Counted from the stretch's first letter, positions 36,232 to 45,970 are shown. The stretch is 64,000 nucleotides of DNA from Streptococcus mitis (GCF_946190375.1 NZ_CAMIAF010000008.1:39023-103022), one strand, 5' to 3'. Translations and numbers: made by a program. The notes: a model not told the origin generated them from the sequence alone.

Positions 36232-37044
36232 ATGACGAAGAAAATTATTGCAGTTGACCTGGATGGAACCCTGCTCAACTCAGACAGTCAGATTTCTGAC
36301 TTTACCAAAAAAACCATTAAAAAAGTTGCTGAAAAAGGCCATCAGGTTATTATCACGACAGGTCGCCCTTACCGCATGTCAAAAGATTTTTACCGCGAGC
36401 TAGGCTTAGACACTCCTATGATTAACTTCAACGGTTCCCTCACTCATTTACCAGACCAAGTTTGGGACTTTGAAAAGTGTTTGACGGTAGACAAAAAATA
36501 TCTTTTAGACATGGTTCAACGTTCAGAGGATATTCAAGCCGATTTTATTGCTGGAGAATATCGTAAAAAATTCTACATTACAAATCCTAATGAAGAAATT
36601 GCCAATCCCAAACTATTTGGTGTAGAAGCCTTCCAGCCTGAAAATCAATTTCAGCCTGAATTGGTGACCAAGGATCCTAACTGTATTCTGCTGCAGACCA
36701 GAGCCAGTGACAAGTATGCCTTGGCAAAAGAAATGAACGCCTTCTATCAGCATCAACTGTCTATCAATACCTGGGGTGGTCCGCTCAATATCCTTGAATG
36801 TACCCCCAAAGGTGTCAACAAGGCCTTCGCCTTGGACTACTTGCTCAAGGTAATGAACCGTGACAAAAAAGATTTGATTGCTTTTGGAGATGAACACAAT
36901 GATACCGAAATGCTCGCTTTTGCTGGGAAAGGATATGCCATGAAAAATGCCAATCCAGAGCTACTCCCTTATGCAGATGAGCAAATTTCCTTGACAAATG
37001 ACCAAGACGGGGTTGCCAAAACCCTGCAAGATTTATTCTTATAG
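36232..37044 (+). CDS. Cof-type HAD phosphatase
   Basis: A 270-residue HAD hydrolase of subclass IIB. Motif I AVDLDGTLLNSD (nucleophile Asp), motif II IITTGRP, motif III Lys, and motif IV FGDEHNDTEMLAFA. Such enzymes dephosphorylate sugar phosphates or nucleotides; the substrate is not evident. GGTCCCT precedes the ATG, a poor RBS, but an AAAGG lies slightly upstream. Monocistronic. Confidence 0.93.
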   Translation: MTKKIIAVDLDGTLLNSDSQISDFTKKTIKKVAEKGHQVIITTGRPYRMSKDFYRELGLDTPMINFNGSLTHLPDQVWDFEKCLTVDKKYLLDMVQRSEDIQADFIAGEYRKKFYITNPNEEIANPKLFGVEAFQPENQFQPELVTKDPNCILLQTRASDKYALAKEMNAFYQHQLSINTWGGPLNILECTPKGVNKAFALDYLLKVMNRDKKDLIAFGDEHNDTEMLAFAGKGYAMKNANPELLPYADEQISLTNDQDGVAKTLQDLFL

Positions 37045-37154
37045 CCCCTACTGACCAGCTTACGAGCTGGTCTTTGTGCTCTTTTCACAGTCTAATCAAC
37101 CAGTTAATCGATTGTTCTACTTTTTGCCTCCAAAACCTTGGAAAAGGCTTTCTT

Positions 37155-37172
37155 TTGTGATATACTTCACAT
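37155..37172. promoter_or_regulatory. Rex-like redox operator before adhP
   Basis: TTGTGATATACTTCACAT resembles the Rex site TTGTGAANNNNTTCACAA. It sits in the spacer before a TATAAA, about 100 bases upstream of adhP. Confidence 0.6.
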
Positions 37173-37268
37173 ATAAATACAAGAGAGCTCGTCACACTCG
37201 ACTCTGTTGAAACATAATCAATCCAGTCCTGGTGTCCCTGTTCTCGACCAATATCAAGGAGGATAGCT

Positions 37269-38288
37269 ATGAAAGCTGTTGTTGTAAATCCAGAAAGCAC
37301 TGGTGTTGCTGTTGAAGAAAAAGTACTCCGTCCACTTGAAACTGGAGAAGCACTTGTAGAGATTGAATACTGTGGTGTTTGCCACACTGACCTCCACGTT
37401 GCCCACGGTGACTTTGGTCAAGTACCAGGACGTGTTCTAGGACACGAAGGTGTTGGTATTGTTAAAGAAATCGCTCCTGATGTTAAAAGTCTTAAAGTCG
37501 GTGACCGTGTCAGCGTTGCTTGGTTCTTTGAGGGATGTGGTACTTGCGAATATTGTACAACTGGCCGTGAAACTCTTTGCCGTACAGTAAAAAATGCTGG
37601 CTACTCAGTAGACGGTGGTATGGCTGAACAATGTATCGTAACTGCAGACTATGCTGTCAAAGTTCCTGACGGACTTGATCCAGCCCAAGCTTCTTCTATC
37701 ACATGTGCTGGTGTAACAACCTATAAAGCTATTAAAGAAGCAAAAGTTGAACCAGGCCAATGGGTTGTTCTATACGGTGCTGGTGGGCTTGGTAACCTAG
37801 CTGTTCAATACGCTAAAAAAGTATTTAATGCTCATGTCATCGCGGTTGATATCAACAATGACAAACTTGCCCTTGCAAAAGAAGTCGGTGCGGATATCGT
37901 TATTAACGGCCTCGAAGTTGACGATGTACCAGGACTCATCAAGGAAAAAACAAATGGAGGAGCTCACTCAGCTGTCGTAACTGCTGTATCTAAAGTTGCC
38001 TTCAACCAGGCTGTTGACTCCGTTCGTGCTGGTGGTCGCGTCGTCGCTGTCGGTCTTCCTTCTGAAATGATGGAACTCAGTATCGTTAAAACCGTTCTAG
38101 ATGGAATCCAAGTTATCGGTTCTCTTGTTGGAACTCGTAAAGACTTGGAAGAAGCCTTCCAATTCGGTGCAGAAGGTTTGGTAGTCCCAATTGTCCAAAA
38201 ACGTCCAGTCGAAGATGCCGTAGCCATTTTCGACGAAATGGAAAAAGGTCAAATCCAAGGACGTATGGTACTCGACTTCACCCACTAA
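37269..38288 (+). CDS. adhP: Zinc-dependent alcohol dehydrogenase
   Basis: A 339-residue medium-chain dehydrogenase. Catalytic zinc ligands in CGVCHTDLH and GHEGVG; structural zinc site [18 protein letters not shown]-binding [14 protein letters not shown]. Reduces acetaldehyde to ethanol with NADH in mixed-acid fermentation. AAGGAGG precedes the ATG. The Rex-like upstream site would tie expression to the NADH/NAD ratio. Confidence 0.95.
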   Translation: MKAVVVNPESTGVAVEEKVLRPLETGEALVEIEYCGVCHTDLHVAHGDFGQVPGRVLGHEGVGIVKEIAPDVKSLKVGDRVSVAWFFEGCGTCEYCTTGRETLCRTVKNAGYSVDGGMAEQCIVTADYAVKVPDGLDPAQASSITCAGVTTYKAIKEAKVEPGQWVVLYGAGGLGNLAVQYAKKVFNAHVIAVDINNDKLALAKEVGADIVINGLEVDDVPGLIKEKTNGGAHSAVVTAVSKVAFNQAVDSVRAGGRVVAVGLPSEMMELSIVKTVLDGIQVIGSLVGTRKDLEEAFQFGAEGLVVPIVQKRPVEDAVAIFDEMEKGQIQGRMVLDFTH

Positions 38289-38308
38289 TCTAATAAAAAT
38301 CTATTTTA

Positions 38309-38336
38309 AAAGTTGGAATGCGCTTCCAACTTTTTT
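38309..38336 (+). terminator. Terminator of adhP
   Basis: AAAAGTTGGAA pairs with TTCCAACTTTT, followed by T run. Confidence 0.88.
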
Positions 38337-38434
38337 ATGTTAAATTTTTAAATAAGGATTCAAAAAAACTTCTCTAAAACTCAATATATCAATATGTTCA
38401 TATGTAATCTTTTTAATTATTTTATGATAAATAG

Positions 38435-38463
38435 TTGATTTTTAGATGAAAACGGTTTATACT
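38435..38463 (+). promoter_or_regulatory. manLMN promoter
   Basis: TTGATT, 17 bases, TATACT; about 60 bases before the manL ATG. Confidence 0.8.
38447..38460. promoter_or_regulatory. cre-like site over the manLMN promoter
   Basis: TGAAAACGGTTTAT matches cre except at the last two positions and overlaps the spacer and -10. Expected effect is CcpA repression. Confidence 0.55.
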
Positions 38464-38525
38464 TAAAAAGTCTTAAAGTTTTCTTAAACAATGGGCACAA
38501 CATTTTATAAGGAGGAATGACAATA

Positions 38526-39515
38526 ATGAGTATCGGAATCATTATTGCGAGCCACGGTGAATTCGCTGCAGGTATTCATCAGTCAGGATCTATGATTTTT
38601 GGTGAACAAGAAAAGGTTCAAGTTGTAACCTTTATGCCAAATGAAGGTCCAGATGACCTATACGTTAAATTTAACAACGCTGTGGCTGCATTTGACGCAG
38701 AAGATGAGGTGCTAGTTTTGGCTGACCTTTGGAGTGGTTCTCCATTCAACCAAGCTAGTCGCGTGATGGGAGAAAATCCTGATCGTAAGTTTGCCATCAT
38801 CACAGGACTTAACTTACCGATGTTAATCCAAGCCTATACAGAGCGCCTCATGGACGCTGCTGCAGGTGTAGAAAAAGTCGCTGCGAATATCATTAAAGAA
38901 GCCAAAGATGGCATCAAGGCTCTTCGAGAAGAGCTAAACCCAGTTGAGGAAGTAGCAAGCGCTGCAGCTGCTCCAGTTGCCCAAGCTGCTATCCCAGAAG
39001 GAACTGTCATCGGAGACGGTAAACTCAAAATCAACCTTGCCCGTCTAGACACTCGTTTACTTCACGGTCAGGTTGCAACTGCTTGGACTCCAGACTCAAA
39101 AGCAGATCGTATCATCGTTGCTTCAGATAACGTAGCTAAAGACGAATTACGTAAAGAATTGATTAAACAAGCAGCTCCAGGTAAAGTGAAAGCAAACGTT
39201 GTTCCTATCCAAAAACTAATCGACGTTGCAAAAGATCCTCGCTTCGGAGAAACACATGCCCTTATCTTGTTTGAAACACCTCAAGATGCTCTTCGTGCTA
39301 TCGAAGGTGGTGTGCCAATCAAAACTCTTAATGTTGGATCAATGGCTCACTCAACTGGTAAAACAATGGTTAACAACGTTTTGTCTATGGATAAAGAAGA
39401 CGTTGCTACATTTGAAAAAATGCGTGACCTTGGTGTTGAATTTGATGTACGTAAAGTTCCAAACGACACGAAAAAAGATTTGTTTGACTTGATCAACAAA
39501 GCAAACGTGCAATAA
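38526..39515 (+). CDS. manL: Mannose-family PTS, EIIAB component
   Basis: A 329-residue fused IIA-IIB protein. The IIA domain has the phosphorylated His10 ([11 protein letters not shown]). An alanine/proline-rich linker (about residues 140-160) precedes the IIB domain with its active His in [17 protein letters not shown]. It passes phosphate from HPr to glucose, mannose and other sugars during uptake with ManM/ManN, and takes part in carbon signalling. I chose ATG 38526 (MSIGIII) because an ATG nine bases earlier sits against the GGAGG. Confidence 0.96.
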   Translation: MSIGIIIASHGEFAAGIHQSGSMIFGEQEKVQVVTFMPNEGPDDLYVKFNNAVAAFDAEDEVLVLADLWSGSPFNQASRVMGENPDRKFAIITGLNLPMLIQAYTERLMDAAAGVEKVAANIIKEAKDGIKALREELNPVEEVASAAAAPVAQAAIPEGTVIGDGKLKINLARLDTRLLHGQVATAWTPDSKADRIIVASDNVAKDELRKELIKQAAPGKVKANVVPIQKLIDVAKDPRFGETHALILFETPQDALRAIEGGVPIKTLNVGSMAHSTGKTMVNNVLSMDKEDVATFEKMRDLGVEFDVRKVPNDTKKDLFDLINKANVQ

Positions 39516-39540
39516 TCGATTTTATGAAAGGATTTTAAAG

Positions 39541-40344
39541 ATGTCTATTATTTCTATGGTTTTAGTAGTCGTTGTAGCCTTCCTAGCAGGTCTTGAAGGT
39601 ATCCTCGACCAGTTCCAATTCCATCAACCAATCGTAGCTTGTACCCTTATCGGTCTTGTTACTGGTAACCTTGAAGCAGGTATTATCCTTGGTGGTTCTC
39701 TTCAAATGATCGCCCTTGGTTGGGCTAACATCGGAGCTGCCGTAGCTCCTGACGCTGCTCTTGCTTCTGTTGCTGCTGCCATTATCATGGTTCTTGGTGG
39801 CGACTTTACTAAGACAGGTATCGGTGTTGCCCAAGCGGTTGCTATCCCTCTTGCAGTTGCTGGTCTATTCTTGACTATGATTGTCCGTACACTCTCTGTC
39901 GGACTGGTTCACACTGCTGATGCTTCTGCTAAAAAAGGTGACTTCAAAGCAGTTGAACGTGCTCACTTTGTCGCACTTCTTCTTCAAGGTCTTCGTATTG
40001 CAGTCCCTGCAGCACTCCTTCTAATGGTACCAACTGAAACAGTACAAAGCATTCTAAATGCTATGCCTGATTGGCTTAAAGATGGTATGGCTATCGGTGG
40101 TGGTATGGTTGTTGCCGTTGGTTACGCTATGGTTATCAACATGATGGCAACTCGTGAAGTATGGCCATTCTTCGCTATCGGTTTCGTGCTTGCTGCCGTG
40201 TCAGATATTACTCTAATCGGATTTGGTGCTATCGGTGTTGCTATCGCTCTTATCTACCTTCACCTTTCTAAAACTGGTGGAAACGGTGGCGGTGGAGCCG
40301 CAACTTCTAACGACCCAATCGGCGATATCCTAGAAGACTACTAA
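39541..40344 (+). CDS. manM: Mannose-family PTS, EIIC component
   Basis: A 267-residue membrane subunit of the mannose PTS family, with several glycine/alanine-rich spans (VVVVAFLAGLEGILDQFQF, GGSLQMIALGWANIGAA). With ManN it forms the channel; the pair is also a known receptor for class IIa and related bacteriocins. It follows manL by 25 bases and ends in a glycine-rich tail (GGNGGGGAA). Confidence 0.96.
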   Translation: MSIISMVLVVVVAFLAGLEGILDQFQFHQPIVACTLIGLVTGNLEAGIILGGSLQMIALGWANIGAAVAPDAALASVAAAIIMVLGGDFTKTGIGVAQAVAIPLAVAGLFLTMIVRTLSVGLVHTADASAKKGDFKAVERAHFVALLLQGLRIAVPAALLLMVPTETVQSILNAMPDWLKDGMAIGGGMVVAVGYAMVINMMATREVWPFFAIGFVLAAVSDITLIGFGAIGVAIALIYLHLSKTGGNGGGGAATSNDPIGDILEDY

Positions 40345-40367
40345 GATAAGAAAGGACTGAAAACATC

Positions 40368-41279
40368 ATGACTGAAAAACTTCAATTAACTAAATCAGAT
40401 CGTAAAAAAGTTTGGTGGCGTTCAACTTTCTTACAAGGTTCTTGGAACTATGAACGTATGCAAAACTTGGGTTGGGCTTACTCATTAATTCCAGCTCTTA
40501 AAAAACTCTACACTAAAAAAGAAGATCAAATCGCTGCTCTTGAACGCCATCTTGAGTTCTTCAACACTCACCCATACGTAGCCGCTCCAATCATGGGGGT
40601 TACTCTTGCACTTGAAGAAGAACGTGCTAACGGTGTTGAAATTGATGACGCTGCTATCCAAGGGGTTAAAATCGGTATGATGGGACCTCTTGCTGGTATC
40701 GGTGACCCAGTATTCTGGTTTACAGTACGCCCAATCCTTGGATCACTCGGTGCTTCACTTGCCCTTACTGGTAATATCTTAGGTCCAATCCTCTTCTTCG
40801 TTCTTTGGAACTTGATTCGTATGTCATTCTTGTGGTATACACAAGAGATTGGATACAAGGCTGGATCAGAAATCACTAAAGATATGTCTGGCGGTATCCT
40901 TCAAGACATCACTAAAGGAGCTTCTATCCTTGGTATGTTCATTCTTGCTGTCCTTGTTCAACGTTGGGTAAATATTAAATTTGCTTTCGATGTTGCCAAA
41001 GTTCAACTAGATGAAAAAGCTTATATCCATTGGGATAAATTGCCAGAAGGATCTAAAGGTATCCAAGAAGCATTCGCACAAGTAGGACAAGGATTATCTC
41101 AAACATCTGAAAAAGTTACTACTTTCCAACAAAACTTGGATATGTTGATTCCTGGACTATCAGGACTACTCCTTACTTTCCTTTGCATGTACTTGCTTAA
41201 GAAAAAAGTATCTCCAATCACTATCATCCTTGCCCTCTTCGCAGTGGGTATTGTGGCACATGTTCTTCACATCATGTAA
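40368..41279 (+). CDS. manN: Mannose-family PTS, EIID component
   Basis: A 303-residue subunit with the family start (KVWWRSTFLQGSWNYERMQNL in outline), a cytoplasmic N-terminal half including KIGMMGPLAGIGDPVFW, and C-terminal membrane spans. Completes the operon manLMN, which ends in a strong terminator. Confidence 0.96.
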   Translation: MTEKLQLTKSDRKKVWWRSTFLQGSWNYERMQNLGWAYSLIPALKKLYTKKEDQIAALERHLEFFNTHPYVAAPIMGVTLALEEERANGVEIDDAAIQGVKIGMMGPLAGIGDPVFWFTVRPILGSLGASLALTGNILGPILFFVLWNLIRMSFLWYTQEIGYKAGSEITKDMSGGILQDITKGASILGMFILAVLVQRWVNIKFAFDVAKVQLDEKAYIHWDKLPEGSKGIQEAFAQVGQGLSQTSEKVTTFQQNLDMLIPGLSGLLLTFLCMYLLKKKVSPITIILALFAVGIVAHVLHIM

Positions 41280-41290
41280 TCAAGCAACTT

Positions 41291-41326
41291 AAAAGGAATC
41301 AGATTCTAAAATCTGATTCCTTTTTT
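41291..41326 (+). terminator. Terminator of manLMN
   Basis: AAAAGGAATCAGATT pairs with AATCTGATTCCTTTT, followed by TT. It also faces the convergent pepC end. Confidence 0.93.
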
Positions 41327-41334
41327 CTATACTT

Positions 41335-42669
41335 TTATTCGGCCAAGGCACCCATTGGATCCCATGGTGCGAGTACAATTGGTTCTGCTTCATAGACAGC
41401 TTGTTCTTCTGCTGTCAGCAATTCTTTACGGACAACGATTTGGTATGTGTATTCGTCCATCCAAGCGTCTGAGGCAACAAAGTAACCATCTGTACCGACC
41501 TTGTCTCCCCATGAGTTTTCAACCTTCCACTTGATTGATTTGCCATTTTCATCCAAATCAACACCTGTCAAGACCATAGCGTGGGTCATCAAGCTTTCGC
41601 TATAGTCCAAACGTCCAGCCTTGTCTTGAGTGAGTTTAATGTCCATGCTTGATTCAAAGTCATAAACATCTGTCGCAAGGATTCCAGCTTTACGGTTGCT
41701 GAGCTGACCGACATCTGAACCAAACCAAACAGTCTCACCTGCTTGCATTTGAGCAATCGCCAATTCTTTCAAGCGCTCCATTGGAACGTTGATGTAACGA
41801 ACCACACGGCTACCAACCACATTTCCCAACATCTCAACTGTGTACGATTTACTGTATGGTTTATCAGCAGTTGGAGCATTGATAACAGAAACGTAGTCTT
41901 CTAGAGGAAGATTGACATATTTCTTGTAAAATTCCTGTGGCGTGATGCCCTTTTCGCTTTGGTAGTTGTTATCTTTATCGCGATAAGCAAAGTCAAATTT
42001 ACGTGGTGGAAGCCCCAATGACATAGCAAGGAAGTTAAAGATTTCTTGCAAGAGGTCTTCTTTCTTAGCTTGAACAGTCGCTTGGTCTGCGCCAGAAGCA
42101 AGCAAGTCACGCAAGATTTGAGCATCTTGGCGCAGCAATTTGTTAAGGATTGCATTTAGCTCACGACTGCTGCTAGATGAAACAGACTCAGGATAAACTG
42201 ACTTAGGCACGACACCGTATTTCTCAAAGAGAGAAACGACCATATCCCATTGACCGCCATCTTGTTGTGGAGTTTGAAGTAGGAATTTAACCTTACGACT
42301 CGTCAAATCTTGGTCTGCAGTCGCAATGACTTGCTCCAAGAACCAATTGGATTTCTCATACTTGTCCCAGAAGAAAGTGTGGGCTTGTGACAACTCAAAG
42401 TTTTCCAATTTGTATTGAGAGATGAGTTTGTGGCGGAAGGTGTTAAGGGCTGCGAACATCCAGCAACGACCAGACGCTTTCTGGTTGGTTACCTTGTCCT
42501 TGGTCAAATCCAATGAGAAAACAGGCGTATTGTCTACGTGGCTTTGGCGACGTTCTAGAGCTGCAAAAATTCCGTTGTGGCTAGCAGCATTTTCAATCGC
42601 TTGGTATTTTACATTTGCTTCATAGTTGGCAAATAGTTTATCAGTAAATGATTCTTGAATCGCGTTCAT
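41335..42669 (-). CDS. pepC: Aminopeptidase C (C1 bleomycin-hydrolase family)
   Basis: A 444-residue cytoplasmic cysteine peptidase. Active Cys in NQKASGRCWMFAALN (near residue 69), His in LMTHAMVLTGVD, Asn in KVENSWGDKVG. Releases N-terminal amino acids from imported peptides; normally a barrel-shaped hexamer. Single gene with its own leader. Confidence 0.96.
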   Translation of the reverse strand: MNAIQESFTDKLFANYEANVKYQAIENAASHNGIFAALERRQSHVDNTPVFSLDLTKDKVTNQKASGRCWMFAALNTFRHKLISQYKLENFELSQAHTFFWDKYEKSNWFLEQVIATADQDLTSRKVKFLLQTPQQDGGQWDMVVSLFEKYGVVPKSVYPESVSSSSSRELNAILNKLLRQDAQILRDLLASGADQATVQAKKEDLLQEIFNFLAMSLGLPPRKFDFAYRDKDNNYQSEKGITPQEFYKKYVNLPLEDYVSVINAPTADKPYSKSYTVEMLGNVVGSRVVRYINVPMERLKELAIAQMQAGETVWFGSDVGQLSNRKAGILATDVYDFESSMDIKLTQDKAGRLDYSESLMTHAMVLTGVDLDENGKSIKWKVENSWGDKVGTDGYFVASDAWMDEYTYQIVVRKELLTAEEQAVYEAEPIVLAPWDPMGALAE

Positions 42670-42734
42670 AGATTCCTCCTTTTATTCTACAGTCTATTAT
42701 AACGCTTTTCACAAAGTAAGCAACTGAAAAACAT

Positions 42735-42764
42735 AAAAGGCAAGGATATTCTCCCTCACCTTTT
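42735..42764 (-). terminator. Terminator of rsuA
   Basis: On the minus strand AAAAGGTGAGGGA pairs imperfectly with TCCTTGCCTTTT; T-rich tail. Confidence 0.65.
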
Positions 42765-42779
42765 CGAATATAAATCAAA

Positions 42780-43502
42780 TTAGGCAATATTCGCAAGGAG
42801 AGCTTCTAACTCCTCCTTGGTCAAGCGACGCCATTCTCCTCGCTGCAAGTTCTCATCCAATACTAGAGTTCCCATAGTCAAACGTTGCAAGTCTACTACT
42901 TCCTTACCACAGTAGCCCACCATACGCTTGACCTGATGGAACTTCCCTTCTGCAATGGTCACACGGATTCGGCTTTGATTCTTTTCTGTATTTATAGAAA
43001 TAATCTCCAGTCTAGCAGGCTGACAGGTAAAGTCTTTGAGAGGAATGCCCTTAGCAAATGTCTCCACATCTTCTTGGGTCATAATTCCCTTAACCTGTGC
43101 CAGATAAGTCTTATCCACATGACGCTTAGGTGAAAGAAGAGCATGAGCTAGTTTGCCGTCATTGGTCAAGAGCAAAAGACCATGCGTGTCAATATCCAAG
43201 CGTCCTACTGGGAAAACTTCCTTGCTACGAGCAATATCATCCAGCAAGTCCAACACGGTTCTGTGCTTGGAATCCTCAGTCGCTGAAATAACTCCTTGGG
43301 GCTTGTTCATCATGTAGTAGACAAACTCTTCATACTCCAACACTTGCCCGTCAAAGCGAATCTCATCTATTTTTTCATCAATCTGCAATTTAGCTGATTT
43401 TTCTTTTTTACCATTTACCGTCACGCGCCCAGCCTTGAGCAAGTTTTTGACCTCAGTCCGACTTCCCACAGAGCAGGCAACTAAAAATTTATCTAATCTC
43501 AT
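42780..43502 (-). CDS. rsuA: 16S rRNA pseudouridine synthase, RsuA family
   Basis: A 240-residue enzyme: S4 RNA-binding domain (residues 1-50, MRLDKFLVACSVGSRTEVKN), then the catalytic domain with GRLDIDTHGLLLLTNDG, catalytic Asp at D103, and KFHQVKRM. Expected to modify the small-subunit rRNA. A BOX repeat lies directly upstream. Confidence 0.93.
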   Translation of the reverse strand: MRLDKFLVACSVGSRTEVKNLLKAGRVTVNGKKEKSAKLQIDEKIDEIRFDGQVLEYEEFVYYMMNKPQGVISATEDSKHRTVLDLLDDIARSKEVFPVGRLDIDTHGLLLLTNDGKLAHALLSPKRHVDKTYLAQVKGIMTQEDVETFAKGIPLKDFTCQPARLEIISINTEKNQSRIRVTIAEGKFHQVKRMVGYCGKEVVDLQRLTMGTLVLDENLQRGEWRRLTKEELEALLANIA

Positions 43503-43561
43503 AGAACTATTATATCATACTCAAAAGGAGGCTGTCTCAATGACCAACCTCCTTTTCATTT

Positions 43562-43746
43562 CATACTCTTCAAACCGCGTCAACGTCGCCTTGCCGTATG
43601 TATGGTTACTGACTTCGTCAGTTCTATCTGCAACCTCAAAACAGTGTTTTGAGCTGACTTCGTCAGTCTTATTTACAACCTCAAAGCAGTGCTTTGAGCA
43701 ACCTGCGGCTAGTTTCCTAGTTTGCTCTTTGATTTTCATTGAGTAT
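43562..43746. repeat. BOX element with two boxB copies
   Basis: About 185 bases, from ATACTCTTCAAACCGCGTC to TTTTCATTGAGTAT. Two inner modules (AAAACAGTGTTTTGAG and AAAGCAGTGCTTTGAG) are present, each able to form a hairpin. Longest BOX in the window, between rsuA and the GlsB-like gene. Confidence 0.93.
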
Positions 43747-43759
43747 CAGATTTAAGAAA

Positions 43760-43990
43760 TTAACTTTCTCGTCTCCAGAAAATCGCTAAGACAATCATGG
43801 AACCTAGTACTGCCGGAATAATGGCAGTTCCTGCTATTATCGGTCCCCAAGTCCCAAAAAGCAAGTGGCCTATAAAAGCACCAATCCAGCCCAGAAACAT
43901 TTTTCCAAAACATCCCATTCGCTCTCCACGATTGGTCAGAGCACCTGCTAAAAATCCCACTAGGAGACCAACAAACATACTTCCTATCAT
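43760..43990 (-). CDS. GlsB/YeaQ/YmgE-family stress-response membrane protein
   Basis: A 76-residue protein with three hydrophobic, glycine-rich segments (GLLVGFLAGALTNRGERMG, IGAFIGHLLFGTWG, PAVLGSMIVLAIFW) in the pattern of transglycosylase-associated/GlsB proteins. The function is not well defined; such genes often respond to envelope or general stress. It starts 10 bases after pepS and is probably co-transcribed. Confidence 0.85.
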   Translation of the reverse strand: MIGSMFVGLLVGFLAGALTNRGERMGCFGKMFLGWIGAFIGHLLFGTWGPIIAGTAIIPAVLGSMIVLAIFWRRES

Positions 43991-43999
43991 CTTGGCTCC

Positions 44000-45241
44000 T
44001 TAATTTGCCCAATCTCCGTTACGGAAGAGAGGCACACGTGTTCCATCCTCACGGATACCATCGATATCCATCTGATTAGAACCAATCATAAAGTCCACGT
44101 GAACATCTGAACGGTTAAGTCCCGCAGCTTCAAGCTCCTCTTCACTCATCTCTGCTCCACCAACGACGCTAGTCGCATAGGCTGCACCGATAGCCAAGTG
44201 GTTTGAAGCATTCTCATCAAAAAGGGTGTTGAAGAAGGTAATGCCTGACTGAGAAATTGGACTTGGATCTGGTACCAAGGCACATTCACCTAAGGCACGC
44301 GCACCCGCATTTTCAAAGACAAGGTCTTTCATGACCTGATCACCCTTCTCAGCAGTAATGTCTACGATTTGGCCGTCTTTAAAGGTTACTTTAATACCTT
44401 CAATAATATTTCCGTTATAGCTAAGCGGTTTTGTAGAAGTGACATAACCATCTGCACGGCGGAAGTCTGGTGCTGTGAATACTTCCTCTGTCGGCATATT
44501 TGGCAAAAATCCTTCTCCCTGCGCATTAATAGCACCAGCTGATTCCCAAACGTGGTTCTTCGGCAAGCCAAGTGTCAAATCAGTTCCTGGTGCTGTGTAA
44601 TGAAGGGCTGAAAATTGTTCTTTATTAAGCATATCTGCCTTACTCTTGAGGATGGCTGCATGCTCTTCCCAAGCCTTAACAGGATCTGCTTCGTAGACAC
44701 GGCAAGTTTTGAAGATTTGGTCCCAAAGGAGATCAACTGCCTCTTCGTCGCTCGCAGCATTTGGAAAGACTTTCTTAGCCCACTCAAGTCCAGCAGCGGC
44801 TGCCACAGTCCAGCTGACTTTATTGGATTGAGTTGCGATACGCATTGGCTTCATGGCAAGTCCCATCGCTTTTGCAGAAGCTGAAAGTTTGTCAGCGTCC
44901 ACACCGTTCAAGGCACCTGGATCAGATGAACGGACACCGAGACGGCTAGCCTTGTTCTCCAAGAGATAGTTCATCTCAGCAATCTTGTATTCTGGCACAT
45001 TGTCCAAACGTTCCATCGGTGCGTGGAGGAATTTCTCGCGGTTGATGACATCATCTGTCCACTGAACGATCACCTCATGCGCCCCCAAGGCATAAGCTTC
45101 TTTGACGATTAAGTGAGCCAACTCACGTTGCTCCACGTCGATAGAGAGAGCCAAAGTGTGACCAGGTTGCACGTTGATTCCGTTCGCAACCAATAATTTC
45201 GCATATTTTTCTAGATTTTCTTTAAAATTTGGTAAAACCAT
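44000..45241 (-). CDS. pepS: M29-family metalloaminopeptidase
   Basis: A 413-residue peptidase related to Staphylococcus AmpS and streptococcal PepS. Metal-ligand regions are seen in FNTLFDENASNHLAIG and DVHVDFMIGS, with GLPKNHVWESAGAINAQGE in the catalytic domain. Removes N-terminal residues from peptides. Preceded by a 50-residue protein gene and followed by the GlsB-like gene. Confidence 0.94.
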   Translation of the reverse strand: MVLPNFKENLEKYAKLLVANGINVQPGHTLALSIDVEQRELAHLIVKEAYALGAHEVIVQWTDDVINREKFLHAPMERLDNVPEYKIAEMNYLLENKASRLGVRSSDPGALNGVDADKLSASAKAMGLAMKPMRIATQSNKVSWTVAAAAGLEWAKKVFPNAASDEEAVDLLWDQIFKTCRVYEADPVKAWEEHAAILKSKADMLNKEQFSALHYTAPGTDLTLGLPKNHVWESAGAINAQGEGFLPNMPTEEVFTAPDFRRADGYVTSTKPLSYNGNIIEGIKVTFKDGQIVDITAEKGDQVMKDLVFENAGARALGECALVPDPSPISQSGITFFNTLFDENASNHLAIGAAYATSVVGGAEMSEEELEAAGLNRSDVHVDFMIGSNQMDIDGIREDGTRVPLFRNGDWAN

Positions 45242-45262
45242 TTTATTTGTCCTTTTCTATTT

Positions 45263-45415
45263 TTATTTTTCTTTCAAAGCAGAAAATAATCCTGCCAAAG
45301 CAATAGCACCTGACAAGAGTGCTGTCGATAGAATAATTGTTTCATCTGCCAGCTCTAACTGATAGTCAAAAACCTTTTCAGCAGGTTTATCTTCTGCGAA
45401 GATTCTAAGTTTCAT
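45263..45415 (-). CDS. Small single-span protein upstream of pepS
   Basis: A 50-residue protein: charged N-terminal half (MKLRIFAEDKPAEKVFDYQL) and a hydrophobic C-terminal segment (TALLSGAIALAGLFSAL) ending in KEK. RBS AAGGGGG lies before the ATG at 45415. 21 bases separate it from pepS, so it is likely in the same operon. No known motif. Confidence 0.7.
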   Translation of the reverse strand: MKLRIFAEDKPAEKVFDYQLELADETIILSTALLSGAIALAGLFSALKEK

Positions 45416-45435
45416 GAGAACCCCCTTAAAATTTA

Positions 45436-45714
45436 TTAAAACAAATCACTATGACTGCCTGTCCTAAGCAAGTTTAAAATCAATTCTTCCTTGTCTACTT
45501 TATAAACCAAAAGCCAATCTGGCTGGATATGGCATTCACGAACTCCTTGAAAATGCTTAGATGCCGTCAATTGATGATCACGATATCTAGCAGGAAGATC
45601 TTTTTCTTGAACAAGAAAATTTAAAACTTCTTCTAATAATTCTGCCCTCAAACCACGCTTCATAGCCAACTTAAAATCTTTTTTAAACTGTTTATGATAA
45701 CGAATCTTAAGCAC
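45436..45714 (-). CDS. YafQ-family type II toxin (mRNA interferase)
   Basis: A 92-residue RelE-superfamily toxin that cuts mRNA on the ribosome. It carries the YafQ set RDHQLTASKHFQ, RECHIQPDWLLVYK and RTGSHSDLF, so the catalytic His/Asp and C-terminal His-x-x-Phe region are intact. It overlaps the antitoxin gene by 8 bases, as expected. Confidence 0.93.
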   Translation of the reverse strand: MLKIRYHKQFKKDFKLAMKRGLRAELLEEVLNFLVQEKDLPARYRDHQLTASKHFQGVRECHIQPDWLLVYKVDKEELILNLLRTGSHSDLF

Positions 45715-45970
45715 GCAAATCCTCCATCAAGTCAGAGACTGATTCAAAGGGTTGGCTCATATTACGATTTTGGTCTAAATCCGTTAATACCTCAAGCAAC
45801 CTCCGATTCTCGTCTAGTCTGACATCGAAAGGTAATCCCTGATATTGAATAGCCTGACGAAGGAAAATATTGATAGCTGTTGTCATATCCATTCCCAGAT
45901 TATTAAACACCTGTTGGGCCTGCTCCTTAACCTCGCTATCCAAACGAATACTCATGCTCGTCTTTGACAT
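45707..45970 (-). CDS. DinJ/RelB-family antitoxin
   Basis: An 87-residue antitoxin. The N-terminal ribbon-helix-helix segment (TSMSIRLDSEVKEQAQQVF...MTTAINIFLRQAI) binds DNA for autoregulation. The C-terminal part (about residues 50-87) wraps the toxin. First gene of the pair. A terminator hairpin of the preceding operon lies immediately upstream. Confidence 0.93.
   Translation of the reverse strand: MSKTSMSIRLDSEVKEQAQQVFNNLGMDMTTAINIFLRQAIQYQGLPFDVRLDENRRLLEVLTDLDQNRNMSQPFESVSDLMEDLRA

Noticed and set aside
43752-44012. 86-codon frame overlapping the GlsB-like gene on the same strand
   Set aside because: The other frame (43760-43990) has the family pattern; this one is Cys/Trp-rich without a motif.
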